NCBI GenBank assembly: GCA_003243195.1
Contig: QFQI01000008.1
Span: 1-64,000 of the forward strand
Length of the DNA: 64,000 nucleotides
Reading direction: 5' to 3'
DNA from: Sphingomonas taxi
GTDB lineage: Bacteria > Pseudomonadota > Alphaproteobacteria > Sphingomonadales > Sphingomonadaceae
Position 1 is the stretch's first letter. Each line of letters opens with the position of its first letter. The notes beneath the pieces are model-generated. The model worked only from the letters and a program-made list of their open reading frames with translations. It searched no databases and was not told where the DNA came from. Below are positions 52,016 through 61,200 of this stretch, piece after piece. The position numbers were made by a program, and so were the translations under genes.

Positions 52016-52200
52016 GGTGCTCAGGTGCGGTCGCGAAAGCGGTTGCGCCAGCAACTTTGCGTTTGCGCCGGGGCAGCGTGGCTTGGCGCGTCGCATCCGG
52101 TCGGCCGCGCGGGTGCAGAGCGGCGAAGCATGGCTCGCGAGGGTCGCTACGGGCCTCCGCGGGACAGACGGACAGGCACTGACCGCGCGGCGACCGGTAC

Positions 52201-53364
52201 TCAGGTGGCGTGCGTGACCTCGGCATAGGGCATCACCAGCGTGCCGTCGGGCGCGGCTGTGTACGTCGTCTGCGTGGGATAGGGGATGGCGATCCCTTCC
52301 TGTGCGAAACGGCGCACGATCGCCACCATCAGCCGGTTGCGCGTGGCGTGCGCGGTCGCCCAGTCGTCGCCGGGGGTATCGACCTGCAACGCGAAATCGA
52401 GGCTGGAGGCGCCGAAACTCTCGAAACCGGCGCGCGCCACCTTGCCGCCTTCCGCCTCGACCAGCTCGGTCAGGATGTCGGGAATGCGCGCCAGCGTGTC
52501 GGGCGGCGTCTCATAGGCCACGCCGATCGTGTAGGACACGCGGACGTGATCGCGCTGCGTGGTGTTCTGGATCTCCTTGTCCAGCAGGTTGCGGTTGGAG
52601 ATGATGCGCAGCTCGCCGGTGAAGGCGCGGATGCGCGTCGACTTCAGCCCGATCGCCTCGATCACCCCACTGGTGTTGTCGTAGCTGACCTTGTCGCCGC
52701 GCCGGAATGGCCGGTCGAAGATGATCGCCAGCGCCGCGAACAGGTCCGCGAAGATGCCCTGTGCCGCCAGGCCGATCGCGATGCCGCCGACGCCCAGACC
52801 CGCGACCAGCCCGGTGACGTTGACGCCGAGGTTGTCGAGCACCACGACCAGCGCGATCGCGAACACCGCGAAGCTGACCAGCAGCCGGATCAGCCCCATC
52901 GCGCTCAGCAGCGCCTCGCCCGAATAATGTTCGTCGCGGGTGCGATGCTCGATCGCGCCCAGGATCAGCTCGCGCGCCCAGATCGCGGCCTGGAACACCG
53001 CCGCGACCGTGAACAGGAAGGTGATCGTCTTGTCCACCTCCGGCGGGGTGGCGGCATAGCCGTCGACCAGCTTCGCGGACAGGGTGATGATGAAGAAGGC
53101 GTTGGTGCGCTCGATCGCGCGGCCCAGCACCGCCGCCCAGCCCTTGCCCGACGTGCTGCGCCGCGCCAGCCGCGGCCCGAAGCTGCGCACCCAGAACAGC
53201 AGCAGCGCGACCGCGACGCCGATCCCGACCGCGATCAGGATCTCCAGCCAGTGTTCCTGCAACCACACCAGGCTGGATCGCAGCAGCGCGTCGAACTGCG
53301 CGCCGACATGCGCGGCGTCGATCGCGGCGCCGCGGGGCGCCGCCGCGGCGGACGTGTTGCTCAT
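52201..53364 (-). CDS. MscS-family mechanosensitive ion channel (387 aa)
   Basis: Four to five membrane helices; the pore helix is G-L-V-A-G-L-G-V-G-G-I-A-I-G-L-A-A-Q (residues ~195-212), followed by the beta domain with F-D-R-P-F-R-R-G-D-K-V and G-V-I-E-A-I-G-L-K-S-T-R-I-R, all strongly conserved in MscS channels. Such channels release solutes on hypo-osmotic shock. The start codon lies 2 bp after the topoisomerase gene, so they are one operon. No cyclic-nucleotide-binding domain follows. Confidence 0.95.
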   Translation of the reverse strand: MSNTSAAAAPRGAAIDAAHVGAQFDALLRSSLVWLQEHWLEILIAVGIGVAVALLLFWVRSFGPRLARRSTSGKGWAAVLGRAIERTNAFFIITLSAKLVDGYAATPPEVDKTITFLFTVAAVFQAAIWARELILGAIEHRTRDEHYSGEALLSAMGLIRLLVSFAVFAIALVVVLDNLGVNVTGLVAGLGVGGIAIGLAAQGIFADLFAALAIIFDRPFRRGDKVSYDNTSGVIEAIGLKSTRIRAFTGELRIISNRNLLDKEIQNTTQRDHVRVSYTIGVAYETPPDTLARIPDILTELVEAEGGKVARAGFESFGASSLDFALQVDTPGDDWATAHATRNRLMVAIVRRFAQEGIAIPYPTQTTYTAAPDGTLVMPYAEVTHAT

Positions 53365-53366
53365 GG

Positions 53367-54380
53367 TCAGGCCGCCTTCAGCTCGCAGGCGCCGCACGTT
53401 TCGAGAAAGGCGATCAGCCCGCGTTCGGTGCGCGACAGATAATGCGTCGACCGTGGCAGGCGCAGCGTCTGGCGGAAGACCGCCTGCGCCGCCTTGTCCT
53501 TGCCCAGCTCGATCAGCGCGGGGTGGACGTAGGATTTGCGCGCGATCGCGGGCGTGTTGCCCAGATGCGCGACGACCGGCTCCAGCATCGCCTTCAGCCC
53601 GATCGGCGCGGGCGCCTCCGCGAGCGTCTCGAACGCGACCACGCTCGCCCCCCAGGTGCGGAAATGCTTGGCGGTGAAGCCTGCGCCCATCGCGGCGCGG
53701 ATATAGGCGTTGACGTCCGAGGAGGTGACCGCATGCGGCGCGCCATCGTCGCCGACATATTGGAACAGCTTCTGTCCCGGCAGATCCTGGCATTTCTTGA
53801 CGAAGCGCGCCAGGCTGCCGTCGGTGATCTTCAGCTTGCGCTGCTTACCCGACTTGGCCTTGTATTCCAGCTTCAGCGTGCTGCCCTTGATCTGCGCATG
53901 GCGGTCGCGCAGCGTGGTCAGCCCGAAGCTCTTGTTGGTCTTCGCATAGGTTTCGTTCCCGACGCGCAGCGCGGCGATGTCGAGCAGCTTCACCACCGCC
54001 GCGACCGTGCGGTCCTTGCTGTGCGTGCGCCGTTCCAGATCGGCCTCCACCCGCGCGCGCAGCCGCGTCAGCGCGCGGCCGAACGGCGCGCACAGGTCGT
54101 ATTTCGCCGCCTCCTGCTGCGCGCGGAAGTCGAGGTGGTAGCGATATTGCTTGCGGCCCTTCTCGTCCCAGCCGACCGCCTGGATATGCCCGTCGGGGTC
54201 GGGACAGAACCATGCGTCGACATAGGCGGGCGGCAGGCCGATCGCGTTCAGCCGGTCGATCTCGTCGCGGTCGGTGATCCGCTTGCCGGCGGCGTCGTGA
54301 TAGGCCCATGCGCCGTGCCGCGTCTTACGGCGCGTGATCCCGGGCGCGTCATCCTCGAAATAGACGATAGTTCCCGCCAC
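53367..54380 (-). CDS. DNA topoisomerase IB (337 aa)
   Basis: This is a bacterial type IB enzyme: N-terminal domain with R-R-x-T-R-H-G and W-F-C-P-D-P-D-G-H-I-Q-A-V-G-W-D-E-K-G-R-K-Q-Y-R-Y-H, and catalytic domain with L-R-V-G-N-E-x-Y, K-N-K-S-F-G-L-T-T-L, F-R-T-W-G-A-S and the nucleophile Tyr near 284 in R-K-S-Y-V-H-P. It relaxes both positive and negative supercoils. GTG 54380 is chosen: GAAGGG lies 6 bases before it and the protein then begins in the family manner. The ATG 38 codons upstream is rejected. It is followed by the MscS gene after 2 bp. Confidence 0.93.
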   Translation of the reverse strand: MAGTIVYFEDDAPGITRRKTRHGAWAYHDAAGKRITDRDEIDRLNAIGLPPAYVDAWFCPDPDGHIQAVGWDEKGRKQYRYHLDFRAQQEAAKYDLCAPFGRALTRLRARVEADLERRTHSKDRTVAAVVKLLDIAALRVGNETYAKTNKSFGLTTLRDRHAQIKGSTLKLEYKAKSGKQRKLKITDGSLARFVKKCQDLPGQKLFQYVGDDGAPHAVTSSDVNAYIRAAMGAGFTAKHFRTWGASVVAFETLAEAPAPIGLKAMLEPVVAHLGNTPAIARKSYVHPALIELGKDKAAQAVFRQTLRLPRSTHYLSRTERGLIAFLETCGACELKAA

Positions 54381-54507
54381 CTCGGCCCTTCCGTGTCCGT
54401 CGCATGCGTCTGTCCCGGAAATGCACGGCCGGTCGCATCGTTCCGGAACGGCGCCGCCGGGCGGGGGTTGGGGAGGCTGGACATTCCCATCCAAGCAGGA
54501 GATTCAC

Positions 54508-55065
54508 ATGGCCGATCTGTCGCAAGCACGCGTGCTGATGATCGCCGCCGACGGCTTCGAGACGGTGGAGCTGTTCGAGCCGCGCAAGGCGCTGGAGGAA
54601 GCCGGCGCCACCGTGACGCTGGCATCGATCGGGCGCGAGCCGATCCAGGGCATGAAGGGCGACATCAACAAGGCGGAAACCGCCACGCCCGACCTGACGC
54701 TGGATGAGGTCGCGGTCGAGGATTACGACGCGCTCGTGCTGCCCGGCGGCGTCGCCAATCCCGACAAGCTGCGCGTCGAGGATCGCGCGGTGGAGATCGT
54801 CCAGCAGTTCATGGACGAGGATAAGATCGTCGCCGCGATCTGTCACGCGCCCTGGCTGCTGGCGGAGGCGGACGTGATCGACGGCCGCCGCGTCACCGGC
54901 TTCGTGTCGATCCGCACCGATCTGGAGAACGCCGGGGCCGAGGTGGACGACGAGGAAGTGGTGATCGACGACAACCTCATCACCAGCCGCAAGCCCGACG
55001 ACATCCCGGCGTTCAACAAGGCGATCATCGCCGCACTGGCCGAGGAACTCGCCGACGCCGATTGA
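54508..55065 (+). CDS. DJ-1/PfpI family protein (185 aa)
   Basis: The flavodoxin-like DJ-1/PfpI fold with the nucleophile Cys112 in A-I-C-H-A-P-W and the preceding glutamate (D-G-F-E-T-V-E-L). The A-I-C-H-A-P motif marks the YhbO/PfpI branch (deglycase/protease or general stress protein). ATG 54508 has CAGGAGATTC before it. It is divergent from the topoisomerase operon, with 127 bp between the two starts. Confidence 0.95.
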   Translation: MADLSQARVLMIAADGFETVELFEPRKALEEAGATVTLASIGREPIQGMKGDINKAETATPDLTLDEVAVEDYDALVLPGGVANPDKLRVEDRAVEIVQQFMDEDKIVAAICHAPWLLAEADVIDGRRVTGFVSIRTDLENAGAEVDDEEVVIDDNLITSRKPDDIPAFNKAIIAALAEELADAD

Positions 55066-55079
55066 TGCGCGTCCACCGT

Positions 55080-55101
55080 CATCCCCGCCGGTGCGGGGAT
55101 G
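55080..55101. terminator. 9-bp hairpin after the DJ-1 gene
   Basis: CATCCCCGC, loop CGGT, GCGGGGATG, starting 14 bases after the DJ-1 stop. Perfect stem but followed by GCGGTGACG, not a T-run. It is probably a repeat-type 3' hairpin. Confidence 0.55.
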
Positions 55102-55182
55102 GCGGTGACGATGCCGGCAAGCATCTGAAAAACCTGTCCGGCGTTTACCATCCGCTCACGAATCGTGGTTACGACCGCGTTC

Positions 55183-55542
55183 ATGCTCCACCAACCCGCT
55201 CTCGCCCGCCCCGCCGATCCGCGCCGCGCCGATCCGTGCCCCGCCGGTGTGATGCAGGCGATGCGCTCCACGGTGTCGCGATGGATGCGGGGTGGCGAGC
55301 GGCGCGCGTCGCCGACCCCGGCGCGGCGCGATGTCATCGCGTCGCGGGGCGTGGCGGCCACGGCATGGATGTCGCCGCCGCCCGAGCGGCCGCTGCCGCG
55401 CGACCTGAACCTGCCGCTCAGCGCCTTCGACCCCGGCGCGTTGCGCCACCTCGACGCGCCATCCGCCCCTGCGGCGGCCTTCGATCCGATCATGCTGGAA
55501 CGGACGCTGCACCGGCTGCGCACGCTCACCGTGCAGCGCTGA
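55183..55542 (+). CDS. hypothetical protein (119 aa)
   Basis: An open frame from ATG 55183 (M-L-H-Q-P-A-L-A-R-P), rich in proline, arginine and alanine, with a more protein-like second half (D-L-N-L-P-L-S-A-F-D-P-G-A-L-R-H-L, then L-E-R-T-L-H-R-L-R-T-L-T-V-Q-R). No domain is recognised. The opposite strand is also open over this stretch, so the frame may only reflect base composition. The alternative start six codons earlier (55165) cannot be excluded. Confidence 0.4.
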   Translation: MLHQPALARPADPRRADPCPAGVMQAMRSTVSRWMRGGERRASPTPARRDVIASRGVAATAWMSPPPERPLPRDLNLPLSAFDPGALRHLDAPSAPAAAFDPIMLERTLHRLRTLTVQR

Positions 55543-55615
55543 GCGTCCGTCCGGAAGCGCGCGAAGGCGAGTATCGGGTGCGCCTGCAACGCACGTCCGG
55601 ACCATCTCTGTCCCC

Positions 55616-55915
55616 TCACGCGACCGCGACAGTCAGCCCCTCGATCCGCAATCGCACGACGTCGCCGTGACGCTCGCGGCCCGCGATGCGCAGGTCGGCG
55701 AGCAACTGCCCCGGCAGGCCAAGCTCGAGCGTCGGCAACCGCGCTGCCCAGCCGTCCAGCGGCGCGCCCGGCGTGGCGCTGACCGTCACTTCGTGACGAT
55801 CGCCGGAGAAGGTCGCGCTGTGCCACGCGACTGCGCGGTGACTCTCCACCGCCAGCGCCGCCCCGGCCTGCGCGGCCGATCGGGCGAGCGCGCGTTCGAA
55901 CCGCGACGCGCTCAC
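55616..55915 (-). CDS. hypothetical protein coupled to a small HTH-like protein (99 aa)
   Basis: GTG 55915 overlaps the TGA of the small gene at 55912-56088 in the four bases GTGA, a classic sign of translational coupling, which fixes the start. The product has two beta-rich halves (A-T-F-S-G-D-R-H-E-V-T-V-S-A, L-P-T-L-E-L-G-L-P-G-Q-L-L-A-D-L-R-I) and no membrane segment. No family is recognised. As second gene of a pair located beside an S24 repressor and a LexA-type box, it may be damage-regulated. Confidence 0.65.
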   Translation of the reverse strand: MSASRFERALARSAAQAGAALAVESHRAVAWHSATFSGDRHEVTVSATPGAPLDGWAARLPTLELGLPGQLLADLRIAGRERHGDVVRLRIEGLTVAVA

Positions 55916-56088
55916 GGGCGGCGCGCCGTGAGGATCGCCTCGACACGCGCGCGCGTGCCCGGGCCCGGTACGCGACCGCGCCGCAGGTCGGCGACGAGCC
56001 GCGGATCGTTCACCGCGCGGCGTCCGAACGTGGTCGCCGCCACCCCGGTTCGCTGCAAATACATGTCGATGTCGCTCAGCAGGCACAT
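55912..56088 (-). CDS. 58-residue HTH-like small protein
   Basis: ATG 56088 begins M-C-L-L-S-D-I-D-M-Y-L-Q-R-T-G-V and continues T-T-F-G-R-R-A-V-N-D-P-R-L-V-A-D-L-R-R-G-R, then a second helix (T-R-A-R-V-E-A-I-L). The T-T-F-G-R-x-A-V-N-D-P-x-L-V-x-x-L-R-x-G pattern is that of small sphingomonad proteins with a single helix-turn-helix. The TGA overlaps the GTG of the next gene (GTGA). A purine-rich GAGAGAGACG precedes the start. It is divergent from the S24 repressor across the LexA-type box at 56111. Confidence 0.75.
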   Translation of the reverse strand: MCLLSDIDMYLQRTGVAATTFGRRAVNDPRLVADLRRGRVPGPGTRARVEAILTARRP

Positions 56089-56110
56089 GGATCGTCTCTC
56101 TCGAATCTGT

Positions 56111-56125
56111 GTTCCCTATATGTTC
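56111..56125. promoter_or_regulatory. LexA-type SOS box GTTC-N7-GTTC
   Basis: GTTCCCTATATGTTC is a perfect match to the alphaproteobacterial LexA target (direct repeat GTTC-N7-GTTC). It lies 23 bp upstream of the small HTH gene on one strand and 87 bp upstream of the S24 repressor start on the other, in an A/T-rich patch (TATATGTTCTAAAT) that looks like promoter DNA. It could serve both directions. Binding by LexA, or by the adjacent S24 repressor, is inference. Confidence 0.75.
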
Positions 56126-56211
56126 TAAATTGAGCGATTTGTCGAGGAAAAATCCTCAGCATGCGTGCGACGGTGGTTCAAACCGCCGCGATCCTGCTCT
56201 ACGGATGCGAC

Positions 56212-56829
56212 ATGGCTGACACTCCGCAGCAGGTTCTGGCGCAGGCGGCGCGCGCGCGCGGCGTGGCGCTGTCCGCGCTGTCGCGGATGGTGGGGCGCAA
56301 CCAGGCGTATCTGGGGCAGTTCGTGAACCGCGGCTCGCCGCGCGCGCTGCCCGAACGCGAACGGCGGATCCTCGCCGATTTCCTGGGACTGGCGGAGAGC
56401 GCGCTGGGCGCGCCGGAGGCGGTCACCGGCGAGGTGGCGGTGCCGTGGCTGGCGGTCACCGCCGCCGCCGGCGCCGGTCGCGTCGCGGAGGAACGGGTGA
56501 TCCGCGACGAGCTGCTGTCGCGCGCGACGCTGCGCGCGGCGGGGGTGACGCCGGCGAATGCCTCGCTGATCGGGGTGGCGGGTGAGTCGATGGCGCCGAC
56601 GCTCCACGATGGCGACCGCCTGCTGGTCGATCGCGGCGAACGGCAGGTGCGGCGCGGCGGCGCGATCTACGTGCTGCGCCGCGACGACGCGGTGGCGGTG
56701 AAGCGGCTGATCCCGCATGGCGACGAGGTGGAGGTGCGCAGCGACAATCCGCTGTGGCCGGTGCAGCGCGTGCCGGCGTCCGCGATCGAGGTGATCGGCC
56801 GCGCCCGGCTGCTGCTGCGGCGGCTGTAG
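56212..56829 (+). CDS. S24-peptidase / LexA-like repressor (205 aa)
   Basis: Residues ~8-65 form a helix-turn-helix (A-L-S-A-L-S-R-M-V-G-R-N-Q-A-Y-L-G-Q-F, a lambda-repressor-like form). Residues ~95-200 are an S24 self-cleavage domain with the catalytic serine in G-E-S-M-A-P-T (near 126) and lysine in A-V-A-V-K-R-L (near 164). It should repress genes until RecA-induced autocleavage. ATG 56212 (M-A-D-T-P-Q-Q) fits better than the longer start at 56161. It sits beside a LexA-type box and a divergent small-gene pair, so it is probably a local damage-responsive regulator distinct from the main LexA. Confidence 0.9.
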   Translation: MADTPQQVLAQAARARGVALSALSRMVGRNQAYLGQFVNRGSPRALPERERRILADFLGLAESALGAPEAVTGEVAVPWLAVTAAAGAGRVAEERVIRDELLSRATLRAAGVTPANASLIGVAGESMAPTLHDGDRLLVDRGERQVRRGGAIYVLRRDDAVAVKRLIPHGDEVEVRSDNPLWPVQRVPASAIEVIGRARLLLRRL

Positions 56830-56878
56830 CCCGCCGCGCGCGATCCCGCTACACCGGGCGGGAGAGGAGAAGATGCCC

Positions 56879-57880
56879 ATGAAACTGGCGAGCCTGAAAC
56901 ACGGGAGGGACGGCCGGCTGGTCGTCGTGTCGGACGATCTCGCCTGGTACGCCGATGCGGGGCACATCTGCCCGACGTTGCAGCGCGCGCTGGACGACTG
57001 GGCACAGGTCGCGCCGGCGCTGGAACTGCTCGCCACCGACCTGCGCAACGCGGCGATCCCGCGTGAACGCTTCCACGAACATGACGCCGCCGCCCCGCTG
57101 CCGCGCGCCTATCAATGGCTCGACGGCTCGGCCTATGTGAACCATGTCGCGCTCGTGCGGCAGGCGCGCGGCGCGACGCTGCCGGACAGTTTCTGGCACG
57201 ATCCGCTGATGTATCAGGGCGGCTCGGACGGGTTCCTGGGGCCGCGCGACCCGATCGCGCCGGGTGACGAAAGCTGGGGCTGCGACTTCGAGGCGGAGGT
57301 GGTTGTCGTCACCGGCGACGTGCCGGCGGGGGCGACGCGCGAACAGGCGCTGGACGCGATTCTGCTGGTCGGGCTGACCAACGACGTGTCGCTGCGCAAC
57401 CTGATCCCGGCGGAACTGGCCAAGGGGTTCGGCTTCCTGCAGTCGAAGCCGGCATCCGCCTTCTCGCCGGTGTTCGTCACCCCCGACGCGCTCGGCGACT
57501 GGTGGCGCGACGGCAAGCTGCACCGCCGGCTGATGGTGGAACTGAACGGCGCGCCGTTCGGCCGCGCGCAGGCGGGCGAGGACATGACCTTCGACTTCGG
57601 CACGCTGGTCGCGCATGCGGCGAAGACGCGCGCGCTGGGGGCGGGTACGATCATCGGATCGGGCACGGTGTCGAACCGCGATGCCGATGGCGGACCGGGG
57701 CGGCCGATCGGCGCGGGCGGGGTCGGCTATTCGTGCCTGGCCGAACTGCGCACCGTGGAGACGCTGCGCGATGGCCAGCCCTCCACGCCGTTCCTCGGCT
57801 CGGGCGATACCGTGCGCATCTGGATGGAGGACGACCGCCACCATCCGGTGTTCGGCACCATCGAACAGACGGTGGCATAA
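56879..57880 (+). CDS. fumarylacetoacetate hydrolase family protein (333 aa)
   Basis: The FAH fold has the metal-binding glutamates in D-F-E-A-E-V-V-V, plus V-G-L-T-N-D-V-S-L-R-N, Q-S-K-P-A-S-A-F-S-P and G-S-G-T-V-S-N. It is close in length and motifs to proteobacterial fumarylacetoacetate hydrolases that end tyrosine/homogentisate breakdown, but no other gene of that pathway is nearby. ATG 56879 (M-K-L-A-S-L-K) follows GGAGAAG at a good distance; the ATG two codons earlier is too close. It follows the S24 gene by 49 bp. Confidence 0.9.
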   Translation: MKLASLKHGRDGRLVVVSDDLAWYADAGHICPTLQRALDDWAQVAPALELLATDLRNAAIPRERFHEHDAAAPLPRAYQWLDGSAYVNHVALVRQARGATLPDSFWHDPLMYQGGSDGFLGPRDPIAPGDESWGCDFEAEVVVVTGDVPAGATREQALDAILLVGLTNDVSLRNLIPAELAKGFGFLQSKPASAFSPVFVTPDALGDWWRDGKLHRRLMVELNGAPFGRAQAGEDMTFDFGTLVAHAAKTRALGAGTIIGSGTVSNRDADGGPGRPIGAGGVGYSCLAELRTVETLRDGQPSTPFLGSGDTVRIWMEDDRHHPVFGTIEQTVA

Positions 57881-58253
57881 GGCGGGGCGACGGATCGTCG
57901 TCCACCGCGATGCCGTCGACGTGACCATCGGCGCGAGCGGGGCGCGGCCGTCGCCCGGCCTTCCGCCGGCCCGGCCGGCAGCCGCGCCCGCGCACGTGAC
58001 ATCCGGCGGGGCAGGACGGCACCGTCCGGTCGCCGCGAGAAGCTGAATGGCGCGCCGCGCTATAACAACGAGCGCCGATCCTGACCCGTCACCGTTCGCC
58101 CTGGGGAGAGGCTGAGCTTGTCGAAGCCTGTCCTGAGCGACCCCGCAGGCGGCGTAGGACGGCTTCGTCTCGACGGGCCTCTGCTTCCAGACGACGCCCC
58201 GGCAAGCGCAACGTCTCCTCGGCACGGACGGCTCGGGTCCGTGGCGCGATACC
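57881..58253. other. 373-bp gene-free stretch with a REP-like palindrome
   Basis: No reading frame with protein character is present between the FAH gene and the end of dnaE2. The middle holds a palindrome of the type given separately at 58108-58181. The rest is GC-rich and featureless. Confidence 0.6.
58108..58181. repeat. REP-like imperfect palindrome (GAGCTTGTCGAAGCC type)
   Basis: The left arm GAGGCTGAGCTTGTCGAAGC...TCCT (58108-58134) is matched by the inverted right arm AGGACGGCTTCGTCTCGACG...CTC (58156-58181) with a few mismatches. The core GAGCTTGTCGAAGC is the dispersed repeat motif found in many sphingomonad genomes. It is located 73 bp after the end of dnaE2 and may terminate it. 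Confidence 0.7.
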
Positions 58254-61200
58254 CTAATGGAAATCGTGGCTTTGCACGGGGATATCGTCGTCGCGATGCT
58301 CCCGGTAGTGATAGTCGGACCGTGGCCGCACGCGCCATCCGGGATCGCCGCGATCCGGGGCGCCGGGGTGCGTCGCGCCGTCGCCGCGCGCCACCAGCCG
58401 CGGCAGGTCGACATCGCCGACCTGGCGCAGCATCGCGGTCAGGTCCGTCACCCGGTCGACGATGACGTGGATCACCGATCCTTCCACCTGCACGCGGCCC
58501 TTCAGGCTGACCATCGCCGACGACATGACGGTGCGGCGCTGCGCCTCGAAACGGTCGGGCCACAGGATGCCGTTGGCGACGCCGGTTTCGTCCTCGATCG
58601 TGATGAACAGTACGCCCTTCGCCGAACCCGGTCGCTGGCGCACCAGGATGATTCCGGCCACCTCCACCGCCTTGCCGTCATGCCGGCCCAGATCCACGCA
58701 GCGCGTGACGCGCATGTCGTCCAGCCGCGGGCGCAGGAAGTGCAGCGGGTGCGCGCGCAGCGACAATTGCGTGGCGCGGTAATCCTCCACCACCTCGCGC
58801 CCCTGCGTCAGCCGCGCGAGCGTCACCGGCTCCTCGCGTCGCTCGATCCCCGCGAGCAGCGGCAGCGGCGCTTCGCCCAGCCCGCGGATCGCCCACAACG
58901 CCTGTCGCCGGTCGAGTCCCAGTCCATGGAAGGCGTCGGCGCGCGCCAGTTTCTCCAGCGTGGCGAGCGGCACGCCGGAGCGTCGCCACAGATCCTCGAC
59001 ATTGCGGAAGGGGGCATGCGCGCGCGCGGTGAGCAGGCGGCCGGCATCCGCACCCGACAGTCCGGCGACGACGCGCAGGCCGAGCCGCAGCGGGGACGGC
59101 GCTCCCGGTGAGGCACCTGCGCCTCTCCCGACCCGCTCCCCGGTGAGCAGCATCGTGTCCCATTCGCTGTCCAGCACGCACACCGGCCGGATCTCCACGC
59201 CATGGTCGCGCGCGTCGCGCACGATCTGCGCGGGGGCGTAGAAGCCCATCGGCTGCGCATTGAGCAGCGCGGCGCAGAACACGTCGGGATGATGGCATTT
59301 CATCCATGACGAGGCATAGGCGATCTTCGCGAAGCTGGCGGCGTGGCTTTCGGGAAAGCCGTAGCTGCCGAACCCCTCGATCTGCCTGACCAGCCGGTCG
59401 GCGAAATCCTCCGAGATGCCGTTCGCGCGCATGCCGGCGACCAGCCGTTCGCGGAACGGGCCGACCCCGCCGGTCGACTTGAACGTCGCCATCGCGCGGC
59501 GCAACTGGTCGGCCTCGCCGGGCGTGAAGCCGGCGCCGATCACCGCCACCTGCATCGCCTGTTCCTGGAACAACGGCACGCCCAGCGTCTTTTTCAGCAC
59601 CCGTTTCAACGCCGGGCTGGGATATTCGATCAGCGCCGGATTCTCGCGCCGCTTCAGATACGGGTGCACCATGTTGCCCTGGATCGGCCCGGGTCGCACG
59701 ATCGCGACCTGGATAGCGATGTCGTAGAAGTCGACGGGCTTCATGCGCGGCAACATGCTCATCTGCGCGCGGCTCTCGATCTGGAACACGCCCAAGGTAT
59801 CGGCCTTCCGGATCATCGAGAAGGTGGCGGGATCGTCGTCCTGCAACGCCGGGCTGGCCAGCGTCATGTCCACGCCCTTGTGGTCGCGCAGCAGGTCGAA
59901 GGCGCGGCGCATGCAGCCGAGCATGCCCAGGCCGAGGATATCGACCTTCATGAAGCCCAGTTCCTCGATATCCTCCTTTTCCCATTCGATGACGCGGCGG
60001 TTTGCCATCGCCGCCGGCTCGATCGGCACCAGGTCGTGCAGCGGCGCGCGCGTCAGCACGAAGCCGCCGGGATGCTGCGACAGGTGGCGCGGCGTGCCGA
60101 TCAGCTCGCGCGCCAGCTCCAGCGCCAGCGCCAGCCGCGGCTCGCCGGCGTCCAGGTTCAGCGCCGCGACATGCTCGGTGGGCACGCCCTCGTTCGACCA
60201 GCCCCATACCTGGCTGGCGAGCGCGCCGGTCATGTCCTCGGGCAGGCCCAGCACCTTGCCGACCTCGCGGATCGCGCCGCGCGTGCGGAAGCGGCTGACC
60301 ACCGCGGTCAGCGCGGCATGGTCATGGCCATAGGTGTCGTAGATCCACTGGATCACCTCCTCGCGCCGCTCGTGCTCGAAATCGATGTCGATGTCGGGCG
60401 GCTCGCGGCGTTCCTCGGAAATGAAGCGTTCGAACAGCAACTGGTGCTTGACCGGGTCGATCGAGGTGATGCCCAGCACGTAGCAGATGATCGAATTGGC
60501 CGCGCTGCCGCGTCCCTGGCACAGGATGTCCTGCCCGCGCGCGAAGCTGACGATCGAATTGACGGTCAGGAAATACGCCGCATAGTCCATCCGCGCGACC
60601 AGCCGCAGTTCGTGTTCCAGCATCGCCGCGTAGTTTTCCGGCGGCGCGCCATCGAACATCCGTGCCAGCGCCGCGCGCGACAGCCGTTCCAGCGCGTCCT
60701 GCGCGCTGCGCCCGCTCATCACCCGTTCCTCGGGATATTGGTAATCCAGCTCGCGCAGGGAAAAGGTGCAGCGTTCGACGATCGCCGAGCTCGCCGCCAG
60801 TGCGTCCGGATGGTCGCGGAACAGCCGCGCCATCTCCGCGGGCGGCTTCAGGTGGCGGTCGGCGCTGCGTTCGCGGCGCAGCCCCAGTTCGTCGATCGTG
60901 CATTTCTCGCGGATCGCGGTCACCACGTCCTGCAACATGCGCCGGTCGGGCGCGTGGTACAGCACGTCGCCGGTCGCCAGCGGGGTCAGGCCATGAGCCT
61001 GCGCGGCGTCGGCCAGCCGGTGGAGCCGCACCTGCTCGCCCGGACGGCGGCGATGGGTGAGGCAGAGATGGCCGTCCGCGCCGAACACGTCCGCCATCCA
61101 GCGTACCTGCGCCGCGTCCGCGTCATGGCCGGGTACCAGCGCCGCGACCAGCCCCGTCGCCTGCGCCGCGACATCCTCCCAATGCAGGAAGCAGCGCCCC

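Noticed and set aside
54843..55946. 367-codon minus-strand frame
   Set aside because: It overlaps the DJ-1 gene and the small genes on both strands, has no domain, and has the composition of a shadow frame.
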